Of a DNA stretch of 64,000 nt, positions 12,140 through 23,335 are shown piece after piece (within the stretch, counting starts at the first letter, position 1; each line of letters starts with the position of its first letter). The position numbers and the translations under genes were made by a program. This DNA is from Jacaranda mimosifolia (lineage: Eukaryota; Streptophyta; Magnoliopsida; Lamiales; Bignoniaceae), in contig CM032119.1 of assembly GCA_018894105.1 (NCBI GenBank), positions 20,043,246-20,107,245 of the forward strand, read 5' to 3'. The notes beneath the pieces were generated by a model. That model saw nothing but the letters and a program-made list of their open reading frames with translations. It was not told the origin of the DNA and made no database searches.

Positions 12140-13620
12140 TTGCACCCATAGTTTGTGAGTTGGGCTTTAGTTCAGAAATGGGTTTCACAATAATTCAAAG
12201 GAGTTGTTACTTGGGGCTTGAGTTAGTTTTATAATTGGACTTGACCAAGGTTTTAATTGGTGAGTTATGCCTTATTATAAGAATTGTGCATGAACAAATT
12301 TGAAGTGAAAGAATTCCTTAATTGGGCTAATTTCATTATAGAATTCGGTGTTACAATTTTTTTGTGAATTATGTGTTGAACTAGAATTCTTCTAGGGGTT
12401 GAGGTTTAACAAATTTATAGTGGATTATATTTGAGTTGGCATGTCATTTAAAAAATAGGTTTGACTATATTTATGGTGAATTAGTTGATGATTTGGGCTT
12501 TGTTTTAAGATTTGCTCTTCAACGAATTTGAATTGACCAAATGATTTGTTGACTTTTTTTAAGGAATTGAGCTTAAGCAAAATTTTTAGTGAATAAAATT
12601 ATTAATAAGTTTTTTTTTTTTTAAAATTCCTAAGAATTTGATGATGAACAAATTACAAGCGGATTAACTTGTGAACGAGGCTTTCATCTTGAAAAATAAG
12701 CTTGACCAAATTTTGACTGAATAAATTAATTGGGCATTAGCAAGTTTTGTTTTATTGATTGGACTTTACCAGTTTTATAGTAAATTAGTTTATTTGTTTA
12801 AGATTTGGGCTTCACATTAATTTAAAAAATTAATTAATTGAGTTTTATCAACTTGCTTTCTATTAATTTGGGTCCATCAATTTTTCAAGGAATTAGTATT
12901 CTTTGTTTAAGAATTAGGGTTGACATTAACTTAAAAAATTGGTTAATTGGTTTTATCTAATTTATTTTTAAAAATTGAGCTTCACCGGAATTTATAGTGA
13001 ATTGGTTAACAGAGCTTTTTCTAAGAATTAGATTTCACCATTTTTTTATTATAATAATTTAAAAATTGGTTATTGTGCTTTTTCAAATTTTTAATTAATA
13101 ATTGGGTTTGACAAAGTTTTTTTAATAAATTGGTGAATTATACTTCAATTAAGAATTACTTTATCAATATTTTTCATTATAAATTAATTAATTGAACATT
13201 ATATAATAGTTGGTCTATTTCTTAATTTAAAGAGTTGGTTAATCTGGCTTCACCCAATTATTTCTTTTTTATAATTGGGCTTGACAACTTTTAAGTGAAT
13301 TGGACTTCATAGCAATTTACACTTCAACAACCTTTTTTTTTTTCTTTTTTTCAATCGGGCTTTGTAATTTTTCGATGAGTTAGTAAATTGGGCATTCTTA
13401 ATGACTTAGTCTTAACATAATTTATAATTTTAGTTAATTGGGCTTCGCCAACTTTTTTTTTTTTCCTTTTTCCTATTAAGAATAATTTTTTAGAATATTA
13501 GTAAATTGGGCTTCTTCATGAATTAGTCTTCACATTAATTTAAAAATCTGGTTAATTGGGTTTCACCAACTTCTTTTTTATTAAATTGGCTTGACCAATT
13601 TTTTAGTTAATTAGTAGGAG
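12140..13620. repeat. Degenerate TTGGGCTT-rich interspersed motif tract
   Basis: About 1.5 kb of AT-rich DNA in which variants of aattgggcttnaccaa and gaattagtaaattgggctt recur at irregular spacings (for example near 12,160, 12,507, 12,725, 12,808, 13,255, 13,425, 13,505 and 13,555), often beside acattaatttaaaaa. It looks like a decayed tandem array, possibly the interior of the CACTA-like element at its left. A further copy sits near 15,160. No coding sequence is seen. Confidence 0.5.
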
Positions 13621-15483
13621 CATTATATGGTGTAATCTTGATTATACATGTCTCATATGAGGGATGTATAAATATACTTAATTTAAGCTGTTTAATTTAA
13701 AATGTGGAATCATAACCTTTTATTTTAGTAATTAGTTGGCAACACAATATATGCATTTAACCAGTTACATGTACGACTGATTCATGGTCTATTATAGTCA
13801 TATGTTAATGCATGGCTCATTGTGTTAAAAACTTATTTAATTAATCAAATAGAAATTTTGTCCTTTTGGTTCCACAATTTAATTGTGTATGCACTGTTAA
13901 TCATAAACTTATGGTATTGAACATTTTTAGTCCAAATTTTATAATTTTTTAAACAGTTTTAGTCATTCATTCAATTTTTTGTTTAAAAATTTGACAGAAA
14001 TCGTTATCTATTTTTGGGGAAAAAAAAAAGTCCCTAAACTTGATCTATTTATGGAAAAACCATAGAATACGAAATATTCATTTAATCCTCACTAAAAAAT
14101 TAAAAAATTAATAAAAAATTAAATATCACAAAAACCGTCCAAAAAAAAAGTATTTTAAAATAATATATATTTACATATATATGGATATATATGCACATTT
14201 ATATATTATATATATAACTAGATACATACATATATAAATGCATCTATATAAATGTGTATATATAAACCCTATCCCCCACCCCAAACCACCAACCAAATCC
14301 GATTGTTGTGGTTGGTAGCCGCTCGACCAGCTAGCCAGATCTGGCCATGGTTGGGTGGCTGACCGGCTATGGGCTAGTGGGAAAGGAGTGGAGAGGGTTG
14401 GAGAGGTGGGAGTCGTGGGATGGTGTGTGTTTTGGGGGGAGGGGGGGCGCTTGTGGGTTAGCAGCTAGGGGAGGAAGATTGACTTTTTCTTTTTTCTTTT
14501 TTTTTTCTCGCTACTATTTTTCAATTTTTCAATTAATTATTTTTAATTAAATATTAATTTACTCAAAGTATTTTAAATATATCTATGTTTTTATACATTA
14601 TTAAGTATTAATTCAAAATAATTATTTTTACTTATTTTATTTATTTAAAATTTATTAATTTATATTGTTCAAACTAATTTAAACTATATTAGAATTATCT
14701 TAAAATGATTAACAATAATTAAGTGCTTATTTGAAATTAAATTATATTGTTAGGATGATAGTTTTAGATTTTATATTTATTCTTAAATTTTTTATTTTAG
14801 TTAATAAATAAAAATACTTATATTTAACTCTATTATTTTAGATGTATTTATTATTTTAATATTATAATATATAATTTAAAATTATAAAATTATGTTATCT
14901 AATATAATAGATTTTTTTAAATATATTTTTATTATTTTTTAAAAATAATTTACCAAGCACTTAATATACTAAAATTTTAAAATGCAAACCAATAATTTGT
15001 TGTAAAATTAATGATAGCCTATTGTAGAAAAACATATGTCATCTAATTTAATGATACTTTATATAAGGTAAATACTAGCATACCTCACCATCGATATGCC
15101 CTAATTAGTAAATTAGACTTTCTTGACGGGTTTGAACTAATCTCTTTCTAAGAATTGGGCTTGAATAAAAGTAACAATTTCTTTGCTTACCAATTTTATG
15201 TAATATTGATTTATAAATAAGGTTCATAATATATTAGATGCCAAAAGAAATTACAGAGTGATAATGTTTGAGCAAATTTAAATAAGGAAATACTTATTTC
15301 TCTTACAACAAAATTAAGCACAAAATAAAACTAAAAGAGAAACATTAGCTAACAGTACATTAAAGACCTAGATAAATTCGAGGCCCAGTCCATCGTGAAG
15401 GATTGAGCAATTAAATGATTTGCATGATGCCATGTTCAAGACCGAAAGATTCAGGTGCCTCACTTTAATCAGTATACTTTCAA
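13621..15483. other. AT-rich region with (TA)n tract and a short G-rich island
   Basis: Mostly AT-rich. A ta/ca-type microsatellite lies at about 14,160-14,265, and a GC/G-rich patch at 14,268-14,475 (cccaccccaaacc, ggttgggtggctg, ttttggggggag) stands out from its surroundings. The frame at 14,347-14,550 translates to a Gly/Trp-rich string ending in Phe runs and is not credible as a gene. Confidence 0.4.
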
Positions 15484-16509
15484 TTAGGTCCACATAAAGC
15501 CCAATTTAACCTTCATAATTTGATTCAATTTCGCCTGCCCAATCCAGCAAAATTGTAGCAAATTAAAAGGCTGACCAGTCAAAATTTGTTCCCTCAATAT
15601 TTGCAATTGATGCATGTGGGTCCCGAGATCAAATCTCAATTCTAGCAAAATTGGAGCTCTAGCTGGCGCCAAAGACCAAATTATTGAATGGTTGAAATCC
15701 AAAATTAAATCACCGCTTGGCTTGGAGTAGATTTCGAGTCCTGGAGTCCATAATTTGCAGCGAAATTCCTGTCGCCCAAAGGTAGCAAGTTCGAATTCCC
15801 CATCCAACAAGATTTTCAGCAAAACAATAAGACTCAATGCAGCGAGAATTTCCATCAACAAAGCAGGTATTCATTCCCAGGATCAATTCCCAGCTAACGT
15901 ACCAATTTTCAGTCAAAATAAACTCCCAGTTTGGAGTCCCCTTTCCATCAGAAGCAAAGCCCCCAACTGTTTCTGATTTACTAAAGCATTAAACAATATC
16001 CCACGCAAAATCCCTGTTTGCCAACATTCATGGAACATCAACAACAACCAAAAGTTGCCCAACAAAAAATCAAAACCCACTGATTGCAAACGGTGACAAC
16101 AGCTAATTGAGCAACACCAAGAACTCCACTTAACCAAAATTCACTGGCCAATATGACAAAATGCATCCACTTGACCAAAATTCGAATTCCACTACATATG
16201 TATAGCTAGAACGGAAGTTCAGCAACCAGACAAAACTCATGAGAAAATTCAAGATGAAATAGAAGCAGCTGCCTCGCACAGCAACAGCAGCCATAAATCT
16301 GTCTCACATATTTTCAAAGACAATATAGGACCCTCAAAGTGAACAAAACTCACTGAATTGAAGATCCATTCCTGCATAAAATCAGTTATTGAAGCTAAAA
16401 TTCTCAACCAAAACATCACCAATTAAGCAACAAAAGAAGTAGGAATAAAAACTAAACTTCAACTCAGACTAAGAAACTGAATTGAAGATCCATTCCTGCA
16501 TAAAAGCTG
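15484..16509. other. Unassigned region beside the cyclase fragment
   Basis: Base composition is less AT-rich than the flanks, and frames of 60-125 codons occur on both strands, but none matches a family I recognise. A 29-30 bp direct repeat (gaattgaagatccattcctg core) occurs at about 16,352-16,381 and 16,476-16,504. It may be intron or downstream sequence of the minus-strand cyclase relic. Confidence 0.4.
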
Positions 16510-16889
16510 TTACTCAATCCAAAGTTACCACTGGATTGAGTAAAGCTTTAAGTTACTCATTGCATGCATTCTAAGAGCATCAATTAACTCAACTAGCATT
16601 TTTACCTCATCAAGTATGTGAAAAGGTTCATTAAGGTGCTCATATTCTGGTTTTCCCCACTTCATATCTTCCTTCAGATCAAATAGTAAAATCACATAAC
16701 AATTAGCCATATTATATTTAGTGAATGGCAATAAGTGTAAACAAATATAATTTCGAGCCTTTTCAAAAGCAGCTTGTTCTTCAGCTGTTCCAGGGGTTGG
16801 GTCATATTCCCAAAACTGTCTTCCAGTATGATTGTTCAAGTTTATGAGCCATGGATCATATACCCTTCAGAGAGTCTCAATCTCCACAT
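16510..16889 (-). pseudogene. Oxidosqualene cyclase (triterpene synthase) first-exon relic
   Basis: Read on the minus strand from 16,889 the frame begins MWRLRLSEG. A one-base frame change near 16,862 then joins it to DPWLINLNNHTGRQFWEYD and PTPGTAEEQAAFEKAR. This is the characteristic N-terminus of plant oxidosqualene cyclases (MWxLKxAEGG..PWL.t.NNHxGRQxWEFDP..Gt.eE...veKAR), the enzymes that cyclise 2,3-oxidosqualene to sterol and triterpene skeletons on the endoplasmic reticulum. The following residues are degraded but keep a LKEDMK..KP-like stretch, and ALR..LKLYSIQ fits the ALRRAL.FYStLQ segment that follows in the family. The QW and DCTAE motifs of the remainder (about 650 residues) are absent. 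It is a relic rather than a gene; which product type it came from cannot be said. Confidence 0.7.
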
Positions 16890-18413
16890 TTTCTGGTACT
16901 AACTTTTTTTATTTAATCACATTAAACTCTTCTACAACATAGACTTTCACAAACTATGCATGCTACCGATGTTAACAATCACATCCACCTAAGATCAATA
17001 TGAAGTTCTTCAGGATATAAAGAAAATCTTGATAAGAGAATTCAACATACTCCAAATATTAAAACTCGAGGTGTGAACATTAGCTCCTTCATATTCACTC
17101 ATTTAAGATCTTAAAATCTCTGCAAAATGCTTTAAAATATTTAGCATTAAGCAATCAAGTAACTCATTGCTGTCAAGAAAGGAGTTACAGATAATTCATT
17201 AGTTCTGGAGCATTGAGAAGCTTTCTTTAAAACCAATTCAAAGATAATTAGGCCATTATTAGGATCACATTGAAGAAAACACAATATTAAGAAAGCTTAC
17301 GCCATTAGATGTTCAAATAGACAAGGTTTAGTTATTAAACACAGCAGATTACATCGTTCTTGGATGTCACGTCTCCATTTGAAAAATCATAAGAATAAGA
17401 TAAGCATTATTGGAAAACGAAAGAAATTAGATATACACGATACATTATATCAGTAAGTCCACTAAAACCCCTGTCCCTCTTTTTTCTTTCACAGGAAAAG
17501 TACCTAAGAAAATGATGTGTTTTTATAAATAATGCATTGCAGACTTCAAATTACTATTACAATTTATATTCCAAAAATGAAAGAGGATATGACTATTAAG
17601 ACTTCTAAAGAGTTGTTGTTGTTTTGAGATGGACTCTACGTACATAGTAACATTGAAAGAATGAAAATAAGATATTACAAGCTGTAACACCTCGCCAAAA
17701 ATTGCTAATTTGCAGGCGACCCAGAGATTGAAACAGGTTTTATTAAGAGAAAAAGGGAGATCGACTCAGATGGCGAGAGAGAATGAGAGATGACAGGGAG
17801 CTTCACCGGGGGGTAAGGGGTAGAGAGGACTAGAAGAAGGATAAAATATACTGATGAGAATAAGTGGAGAGAAAAAAGTTGCAAAAGAAAAGACCTAATT
17901 ACTGCCAAATTGAAAATTGCAGCCAAAAATTTATTTGTTAACAATTTCCGCTTAACATTTTTTTCTTAAATTGGGCAGGGATAAAAAAAAAAATTAGCTC
18001 TAAAAATTGATTTCATTTCATTCACCTTCATTCTCTCACAATATATATAAACAAAATTTAATAATTAAATTGTTAAATATTTCTTGCAAAAATCTCTAAA
18101 TTTAAAAAATCTAGCTAATTTTTAAAGAAACATTTTTATCATAATAAACTAAGTTTTAAATTTAATTTTTTTTGTGTGAAAAATGTCACATACTTATTTG
18201 AAAGTGAAATTGTAAATAGAATTATATAACTTGATTTGACAAATGCTGTCATGTTTCAATAATTTCAGATCAAGCTCAATTATTAAAAAAAATAAAAATG
18301 GGAATGCTTGGTTATGTTTCCCTATAACAAAATTGTTTTGGGGAAACATAACCAAACATACTCATTTTCCTTCCAAAACTTTTATTTTTCAATATATACA
18401 TACATTTGTTATA
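16890..18413. other. AT-rich region without a supported gene
   Basis: Contains the string gtaacacctcgcc (17,684) and a purine-rich patch on the plus strand (17,735-17,880), giving a Leu/Ser-rich frame on the minus strand (17,705-17,944) that I do not credit. Further 5' exons of the cyclase relic would lie to the right but none is recognised. The last bases, tatat at 18,414-18,418, are the target duplication of the gypsy element. Confidence 0.4.
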
Positions 18414-18418
18414 TATAT

Positions 18419-19229
18419 TGATGAGGGTTCGAATCGTAATACAAGTACTTCAATTCCGATCTCTATAGGGGTTAACCCCAAAGGTGGATATCTTCCGTTG
18501 ATGATATTTGAGAATCCTGCAATCAAGGCAAACGTTAGGCTAGCCGAGTGGCCCTCGGCTTTGGCCCTCCGACGCTCAAGTCAGTATTTCCGGTATCTAA
18601 CAATGAAGTAAGATAGGTTCAGTGTGTTTTTTGCGCGTACCTTGTGAGATAAGACAGAGGAGTTTTTATATTCTTCCCCTTGTAGGAAATGACTGGTAAG
18701 CCCTTGGCTTACCCTTGGGGTCTTCAGCCCCCTCCAAGGGGCAATTAGTCTATTCCCCCATTTGAATTTTGCCAGCTAGATGTCCTTTCAAGCTACAGGA
18801 CGACACGGTATACGGGGTGGCGCCTGCCGTGTCAGATAGTGAGGGGATGGCATGCGCCATTAATGCGGTGGTGTGGTGCCAGTCCACGCATTTAATGTGG
18901 TGGCAGAGTGCTGTGCAGAGCTCGACCTCCTGTCAGCCTAACTGGGGTCGAATATGGTCGATATCGTCCGAGGGCTCTGAGGCGCCCACCTGGGCGTGGG
19001 GGGGGGGGGCTGGTCGAATATTGTCGACATGTCCCATGGGCCTTGGGCCGTTGTCTGAACGTTGGGCCCTTCGGGCCACTATCTAGTCGAACATGGTCGA
19101 CGTGGATCATGGGCCCTGGGCCCTTGTCTGAGACGGTGGGCCCTTCGGGCCACTATCTAGTCGAATCTGGTTGACGTGGGTCATGGGCCATTGTCCGAAA
19201 CGTTGGGCCTTTTGTGCCACCCTATATCA
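18419..19229 (-). repeat. 3' LTR of the Tat element (811 bp)
   Basis: Starts tgatgagggttcg and ends cctatatca. The last 220 bases consist of about three units of roughly 74 bp (gtcgaa..ggtcgacgtgg..catgggcc..gggcccttcgggccac). The copy at 28,472 has one unit fewer, explaining the 80-bp length difference. Confidence 0.92.
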
Positions 19230-19251
19230 TGAGTCCCCCCACTTTGCAACG
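19230..19251 (-). other. Polypurine tract of the Tat element
   Basis: Directly inside the 3' LTR, the plus strand reads tgagtccccccactttgc. On the element's strand this is gcaaagtggggggactca, a purine-rich tract of the type that primes second-strand synthesis. Confidence 0.8.
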
Positions 19252-19603
19252 CGGATCGAGGGAATCGAAGAGCGGCATTGGGAAGTAGAAAATATTAATG
19301 TGTCTCGACTGGGGATTTTAGAAATCGACCAGGGTTTTGCGCGTCTACTGAGTGGTTACATCGTGGCGCGCGTGGGGCGGCGTTATAGTTTTCCCCATTA
19401 ATGCAGACGCTTGGATAACCGTGCCTTTTCCTTTGTAAATACTAACTGGCATTCAGTCTGCTTTCGCCTTTACCGCTTCAGATATTCCTTGCAGGAAGAA
19501 TCACTAACCTTTACACTTTCTTCAGAGATTTTCTGGGTTTTAGCTTTCCAAATCTAGTAAGTACTCTTCCCCCTCTATTTCTTTCCACCTTTCTTAGAAG
19601 AAA

Positions 19604-22046
19604 ATGTTTGGGCTATTCAGTTCTGGTGGTACTTCTGGTGGGGATAGTGAGGCGACTGTGTCTGAGGGTCGCAGGGAGTTTTTTGACTCAAGCCGTTCCA
19701 GCTCCGGCGGCTCGAGCGGCGCGCGGGAGGGGGGGAAGCTGGGCCCAGCCGGGTATCTTCTTCTCGCGGGTGATTATTTACCCCAAACCACTATAGCGAG
19801 ATAATCTCTACCGTTACCCCCTTAGAACTGGCCCGCATTCAAGAGCTTTACCACATTCCTCGTAAATTCCAACTGTTAGCCCCTGGGCCTGCTGGTCAAA
19901 TGCACCGTGCCCCTGCCGGTTGCATAACTGTTTTCGAGGATGCACTTAGGTGTGGTCTTAGGTTTCCCTTGAGCGAGGGTATGATAGGTCTGCTTAGGGG
20001 TCTTGGAGTGTGCATCACGCAACTGCTGCCCAACTGTTTCTCGATGTTGTGTAGCTTTATAGTTCTAATGTTCCTGTACAACCAACCCCCAACCTTTGAA
20101 AATTTTTCAAACCTGTTTTATCTTTACGTGTTGCGTAAATCCGGCAGTACTGAGGAAACGGGCTTTTATTATCTGAGCGCTCGGCCTCATCGGAGGTTTC
20201 TCGTGGCGCCTTCCTCGTCCTATGGTCAGGCGTGGAAGAAACGCTACTTTTTTGTACGGGTAAAGGGCGGGTTCGATATTCCCCGAGAGTGGGCGAGAGG
20301 TCCGGTCGAGGTACCAGGGAATCACGCTCCAACCTGGTCGAGCACATTCGTGAGGGACCTGGTCGAGTTTGGTCCCATCGAAGCCACTGTATTCCTCGAT
20401 GAGAGGCAATTAGTGTTGGCTGGGTTGTCGCCAGCCCCATTAAATTTTCCCGCTGATTATGAGATAGGTAGACTAACTGCATGCGCCGTACCCTGTCGTT
20501 TGCTTATGAACATTCCTGCATTTGACATTTTCTGTTGCTTATCCTGTGCAGACCATGGCGAAATCATGAACAGGTCCAGGGCTAGCACGATAGCTCGAGT
20601 TGAAAAGAATAAGCAGCGCCGACAAGGCGGCGCGATTCGGGAAGAGTCATCGGGGGCCGACGAGCCACGTCGATTAACTGCTGCCCCCGCGCCCTCCAGA
20701 ACACCTTCGCCCGTTCGCCAAGAAGATGTCGAGAGAATCGTGGGTCGAGGAAAGAGACCCATGGGCGAGCCGGCCGCTCTCCCCCCAAAGAAGGCAGCTG
20801 CGGGGAAAGGGAAGTCGAAGGGTACAGGGCCGAACGTGCCGACGGGAAAAGAGCTCTTCATGGACCAAAGCCCCGAGGCACTCTTTAATTTGCAAAAATT
20901 CCCATCTCCTCGTTTTGGGTCGGATCCAGGTGTAGCTGTGGGCAACTCACTTGTCTAGCATGGTATCCTCAGGGCCGGCTGGGTTGGATCCCTTAAAAGT
21001 GCTGATGGCTGCGCAGTTCATGGCTGACCAGAACAAATTCCTGGGTTTAACCCAGCCTGGGTTGCTGTGTAAGTTCGCCTATCATGCAAACATGGTAAGA
21101 TCTGGGAACCTGGATGTCTACTTGTTTAACTCTTCTTTTCCTTCGTTTAGCTGCCTTCTGACATAGTCTCGTGTTTCAGGTCGAGTAGCTAGGCTATCAC
21201 ATGTTTCGCCGTTCCGAAGTGGCGCTGGCCGATCGAGAGCGATTGGAGGGGGGTGAGGACGCTGAGACCTTGAAGGTTCAGCTTGAGTCTTTCCAAATGC
21301 GGGTCGAGGAGCTTGAGAGAGCAAACGCCCAGTATGCCAAAGATATGGAGGCGAAAGACCGTCAAGTGATGCTGGCGGTAACGGAGCAGACTCTAATGAA
21401 GGCGAAGTTGAAAAAACTGGAGCTGGATATTCAAGTCGCCTACGAGTCTGGTCGTGCGGCTGGCCGAAGTGAGCAACTGGTCGAAGCCAGGGAGGAGTTT
21501 GCTCGGGTGGTGCCCGAGGTGCGGAAGGAGGCCGTCCAACAATTTATGGTGAGCCCGGCCTTCCAAGACGCAAGCGTTGTGCTTACTTTGGATGACGCAC
21601 GGGGTGCGTTTAAGAGGGCCATCGCCCAATTACAACATCTGGGTTACGGCATCAGCGATGAGGATCGCTCGAAGATGGGCCTTGGCTTCGATGAGCAACT
21701 GCGCCTGCTGGTCGAGGAAGATGTCAACGAGGCAGATACTGCTGAGGTCGAATCTGCTGATGTTGTTGATATGAGCCCCGAAGAGCGGCAGAAGGCAGAA
21801 CTCGAGAAGAGGCTGAATGCTGTGGGCTGAGAGTTCGAGTTTGCTGGCGACCTTGCCTATGAAATTTTTGAGAACAGGGCGGATGGCGCAGCATTCTTCC
21901 CCGCTGCTCCACGGCTGTTTATGCCCTCTGCTGCTAGTCCCTCCTACACGGTTACCGTGGCCGTTCCCGTTGCAGAGGCACCACCTGAACCTCCGTCTGT
22001 TTTGGCTCCAGCGCTTGCTGCTGAAGGGTCTGGCAATTCTAGCTAG
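19604..22046 (+). pseudogene. Antisense ORF (aORF) of the Tat element, PF04195-like, spliced and degenerate
   Basis: This gene runs opposite to gag-pol, between integrase and the 3' LTR. It starts MFGLFSSGG at 19,604; a frame change near 19,780 leads into a frame with ELARIQELYHIP, VFEDALRCGLRFPL, QLLPNCF, FYYLSARP and WKKRYFFV, matching my knowledge of Pfam PF04195 (putative gypsy-type transposon protein). Two introns are supported: 20,468-20,551 (84 nt, donor GTAGAC, acceptor TGTGCAG, preserving frame into DHGEIMNRS) and 21,095-21,179 (GTAAGA..TTTCAG). A Lys/Arg/Pro-rich linker follows, then a coiled-coil segment (21,201-21,830, LESFQMRVEELERAN). Breaks are a frameshift at about 20,945, a stop after the second intron and a TGA at 21,828, beyond which the frame runs to TAG at 22,046. 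The function of such ORFs is unknown. A promoter would have to lie in 19,230-19,600. Confidence 0.8.
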
Positions 22047-22437
22047 GCCTTTCCCTTGTATTTTTGACTTTTCATTCTGTATATATGTCTTATTGAGGCT
22101 TTATGAAATGATATTTCTTTGCCCATTCTCTGCTGGTGGTTTGCTCTGTATTGTCGTTTGTCTACTGCTTTGTCTTCGTTGGTTTAAAATTTTGTATTGC
22201 CAACTTGTGTAAGTCGATAGGATGCAAATAGTGCTTGCTGTAGAACACTTCTTACACTTGTAATATGAAATGGTTTCACTAACTTTTTGTAGCTAACGTA
22301 CGTTTGCGAGCGGGGCTCGACTTCCAGCTTTAAGGGTGTTTTCACCATGTGAAGTATTGGTCTCCTAAATTTGGCGGCATGGCCGAGCCCATAAATATGC
22401 ATTGAAGGTGTCGGCTCTGTTGTTTTGAAAACTTTTG

Positions 22438-22826
22438 GCGATTGCGGGGTCGCTTAAGGTGGTCTCGGCCGGTGGCCTCGACTTAGATGTTAAATCCTTT
22501 CGTCAACTTCGGGGTCGACTAAGGTAGTCTCGGCCGGAGGCCTCGACTTAGATGTTAAATCCTTTCGTCGACTGCGGGGTCGCTTAAGGTGGTCTCGGCC
22601 GGTGGCCTCGACTTAGATGTTAAATCCTTTCGTCGACTGCGGGGTCGCTTAAGGTGGTCTCGGCTGGTGGCCTCGACTTAGATGTTAAATCCTTTTGTCG
22701 ACTTCGGGGTCGACTAAAGTGGTCTCGGCCGGTGGCCTCGACTTAGATGTTAAATTTTTCGGTGACTGCGGGGTCGCTTAAGGTGGTCTCGGCCGGTGGC
22801 CTCGACTTGGTTGCCAGATCTTTTCA
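22438..22826. repeat. Six-copy 65-bp tandem array in the Tat element
   Basis: Units begin at about 22,438, 22,503, 22,568, 22,633, 22,698 and 22,762. Each reads tcgactgcggggtcgctt then ggtggtctcggccggtgg then cctcgacttagatgttaaat. Two unit variants alternate (gcggggtcgctt and tcggggtcgact). It lies between the integrase 3' end and the antisense ORF's end, the usual site of tandem arrays in Tat elements. Confidence 0.92.
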
Positions 22827-22888
22827 AGTTTTCAATCGCGATGTGCCCTGCTTCTTATAACCGGTTCAACAGATGTCAATTAAATAGT

Positions 22889-23335
22889 TTACACAAAGAA
22901 GTTTTTCAAGTTTACCGCATTCCATGGTCGAGGAAGGTCGCGACCTGTAGTGTCCGCTAATCGGTATGCGTTGTTCTTGCATACTTTGGTGATTGCATAA
23001 GGTCCCTCCCACTTGGGGTCCAGCTTCCCGACTGGTTTTGAAACCTCCATTTTCTTCAGGACTAGATCGCCCACTTTAAAATTTCTCGGACGGACTGTTT
23101 TATTGTAGCGGTCCGCCATTTTTGAGCGGTACCTCTGCATCTTGTTGTAGGCTATTTGGCTTTTTTCGTCTACGGTAATTAAATCGAGTGTCCCCTCCGA
23201 TGTATTCGCTATTAGATTGTAATGAATTACTCTAGCTGTGTGCTGAATCAATTCAGATGGTATCACTGCCTCAGAGCCATAAACTAGACTGTAGGGGCTG
23301 TGGCCTGTGGCCGTTCGAGGGGTCGTTCGATAGGC
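22889..23335 (-). pseudogene. Tat integrase, C-terminal part
   Basis: Continues the integrase frame at 23,336 after an in-frame TGA at a position that is Trp in relatives (followed by AYRTTPRTATGHSPYSLVYG). The ORF proper contains KVGDLVLKKM, KLDPKWEGPYAI and PWNAVNLKNFF and ends at 22,889. The segment corresponds to the DNA-binding C-terminal domain (GPY/F module), and no chromodomain follows, in agreement with the Tat lineage. Confidence 0.88.

Noticed and set aside
14347..14550. 67-codon Gly/Trp-rich ORF
   Set aside because: It is a translation of a local G-rich patch ending in poly-T; no domain and no coding context.
15484..16137. Overlapping ORFs of 68-125 codons as a host gene
   Set aside because: No domain is recognisable, frames conflict on both strands and no splice pattern extends them.
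18769..19401. Several 70-105 codon ORFs on both strands in the Tat LTR
   Set aside because: They come from GC-rich LTR repeat units, and one recurs at 28,822 because the LTR itself recurs.
20057..20482. 141-codon minus ORF
   Set aside because: Complement of the PF04195-like region; the charged composition mirrors the other strand.
20457..20945. 162-codon minus ORF in the Tat element
   Set aside because: It overlaps the antisense ORF, whose plus-strand frame has family-like blocks and introns; the minus frame is its complement without recognisable motifs.
22438..22826. CRISPR-like array
   Set aside because: The units are directly adjacent with no unique spacers, and the context is a plant retrotransposon.
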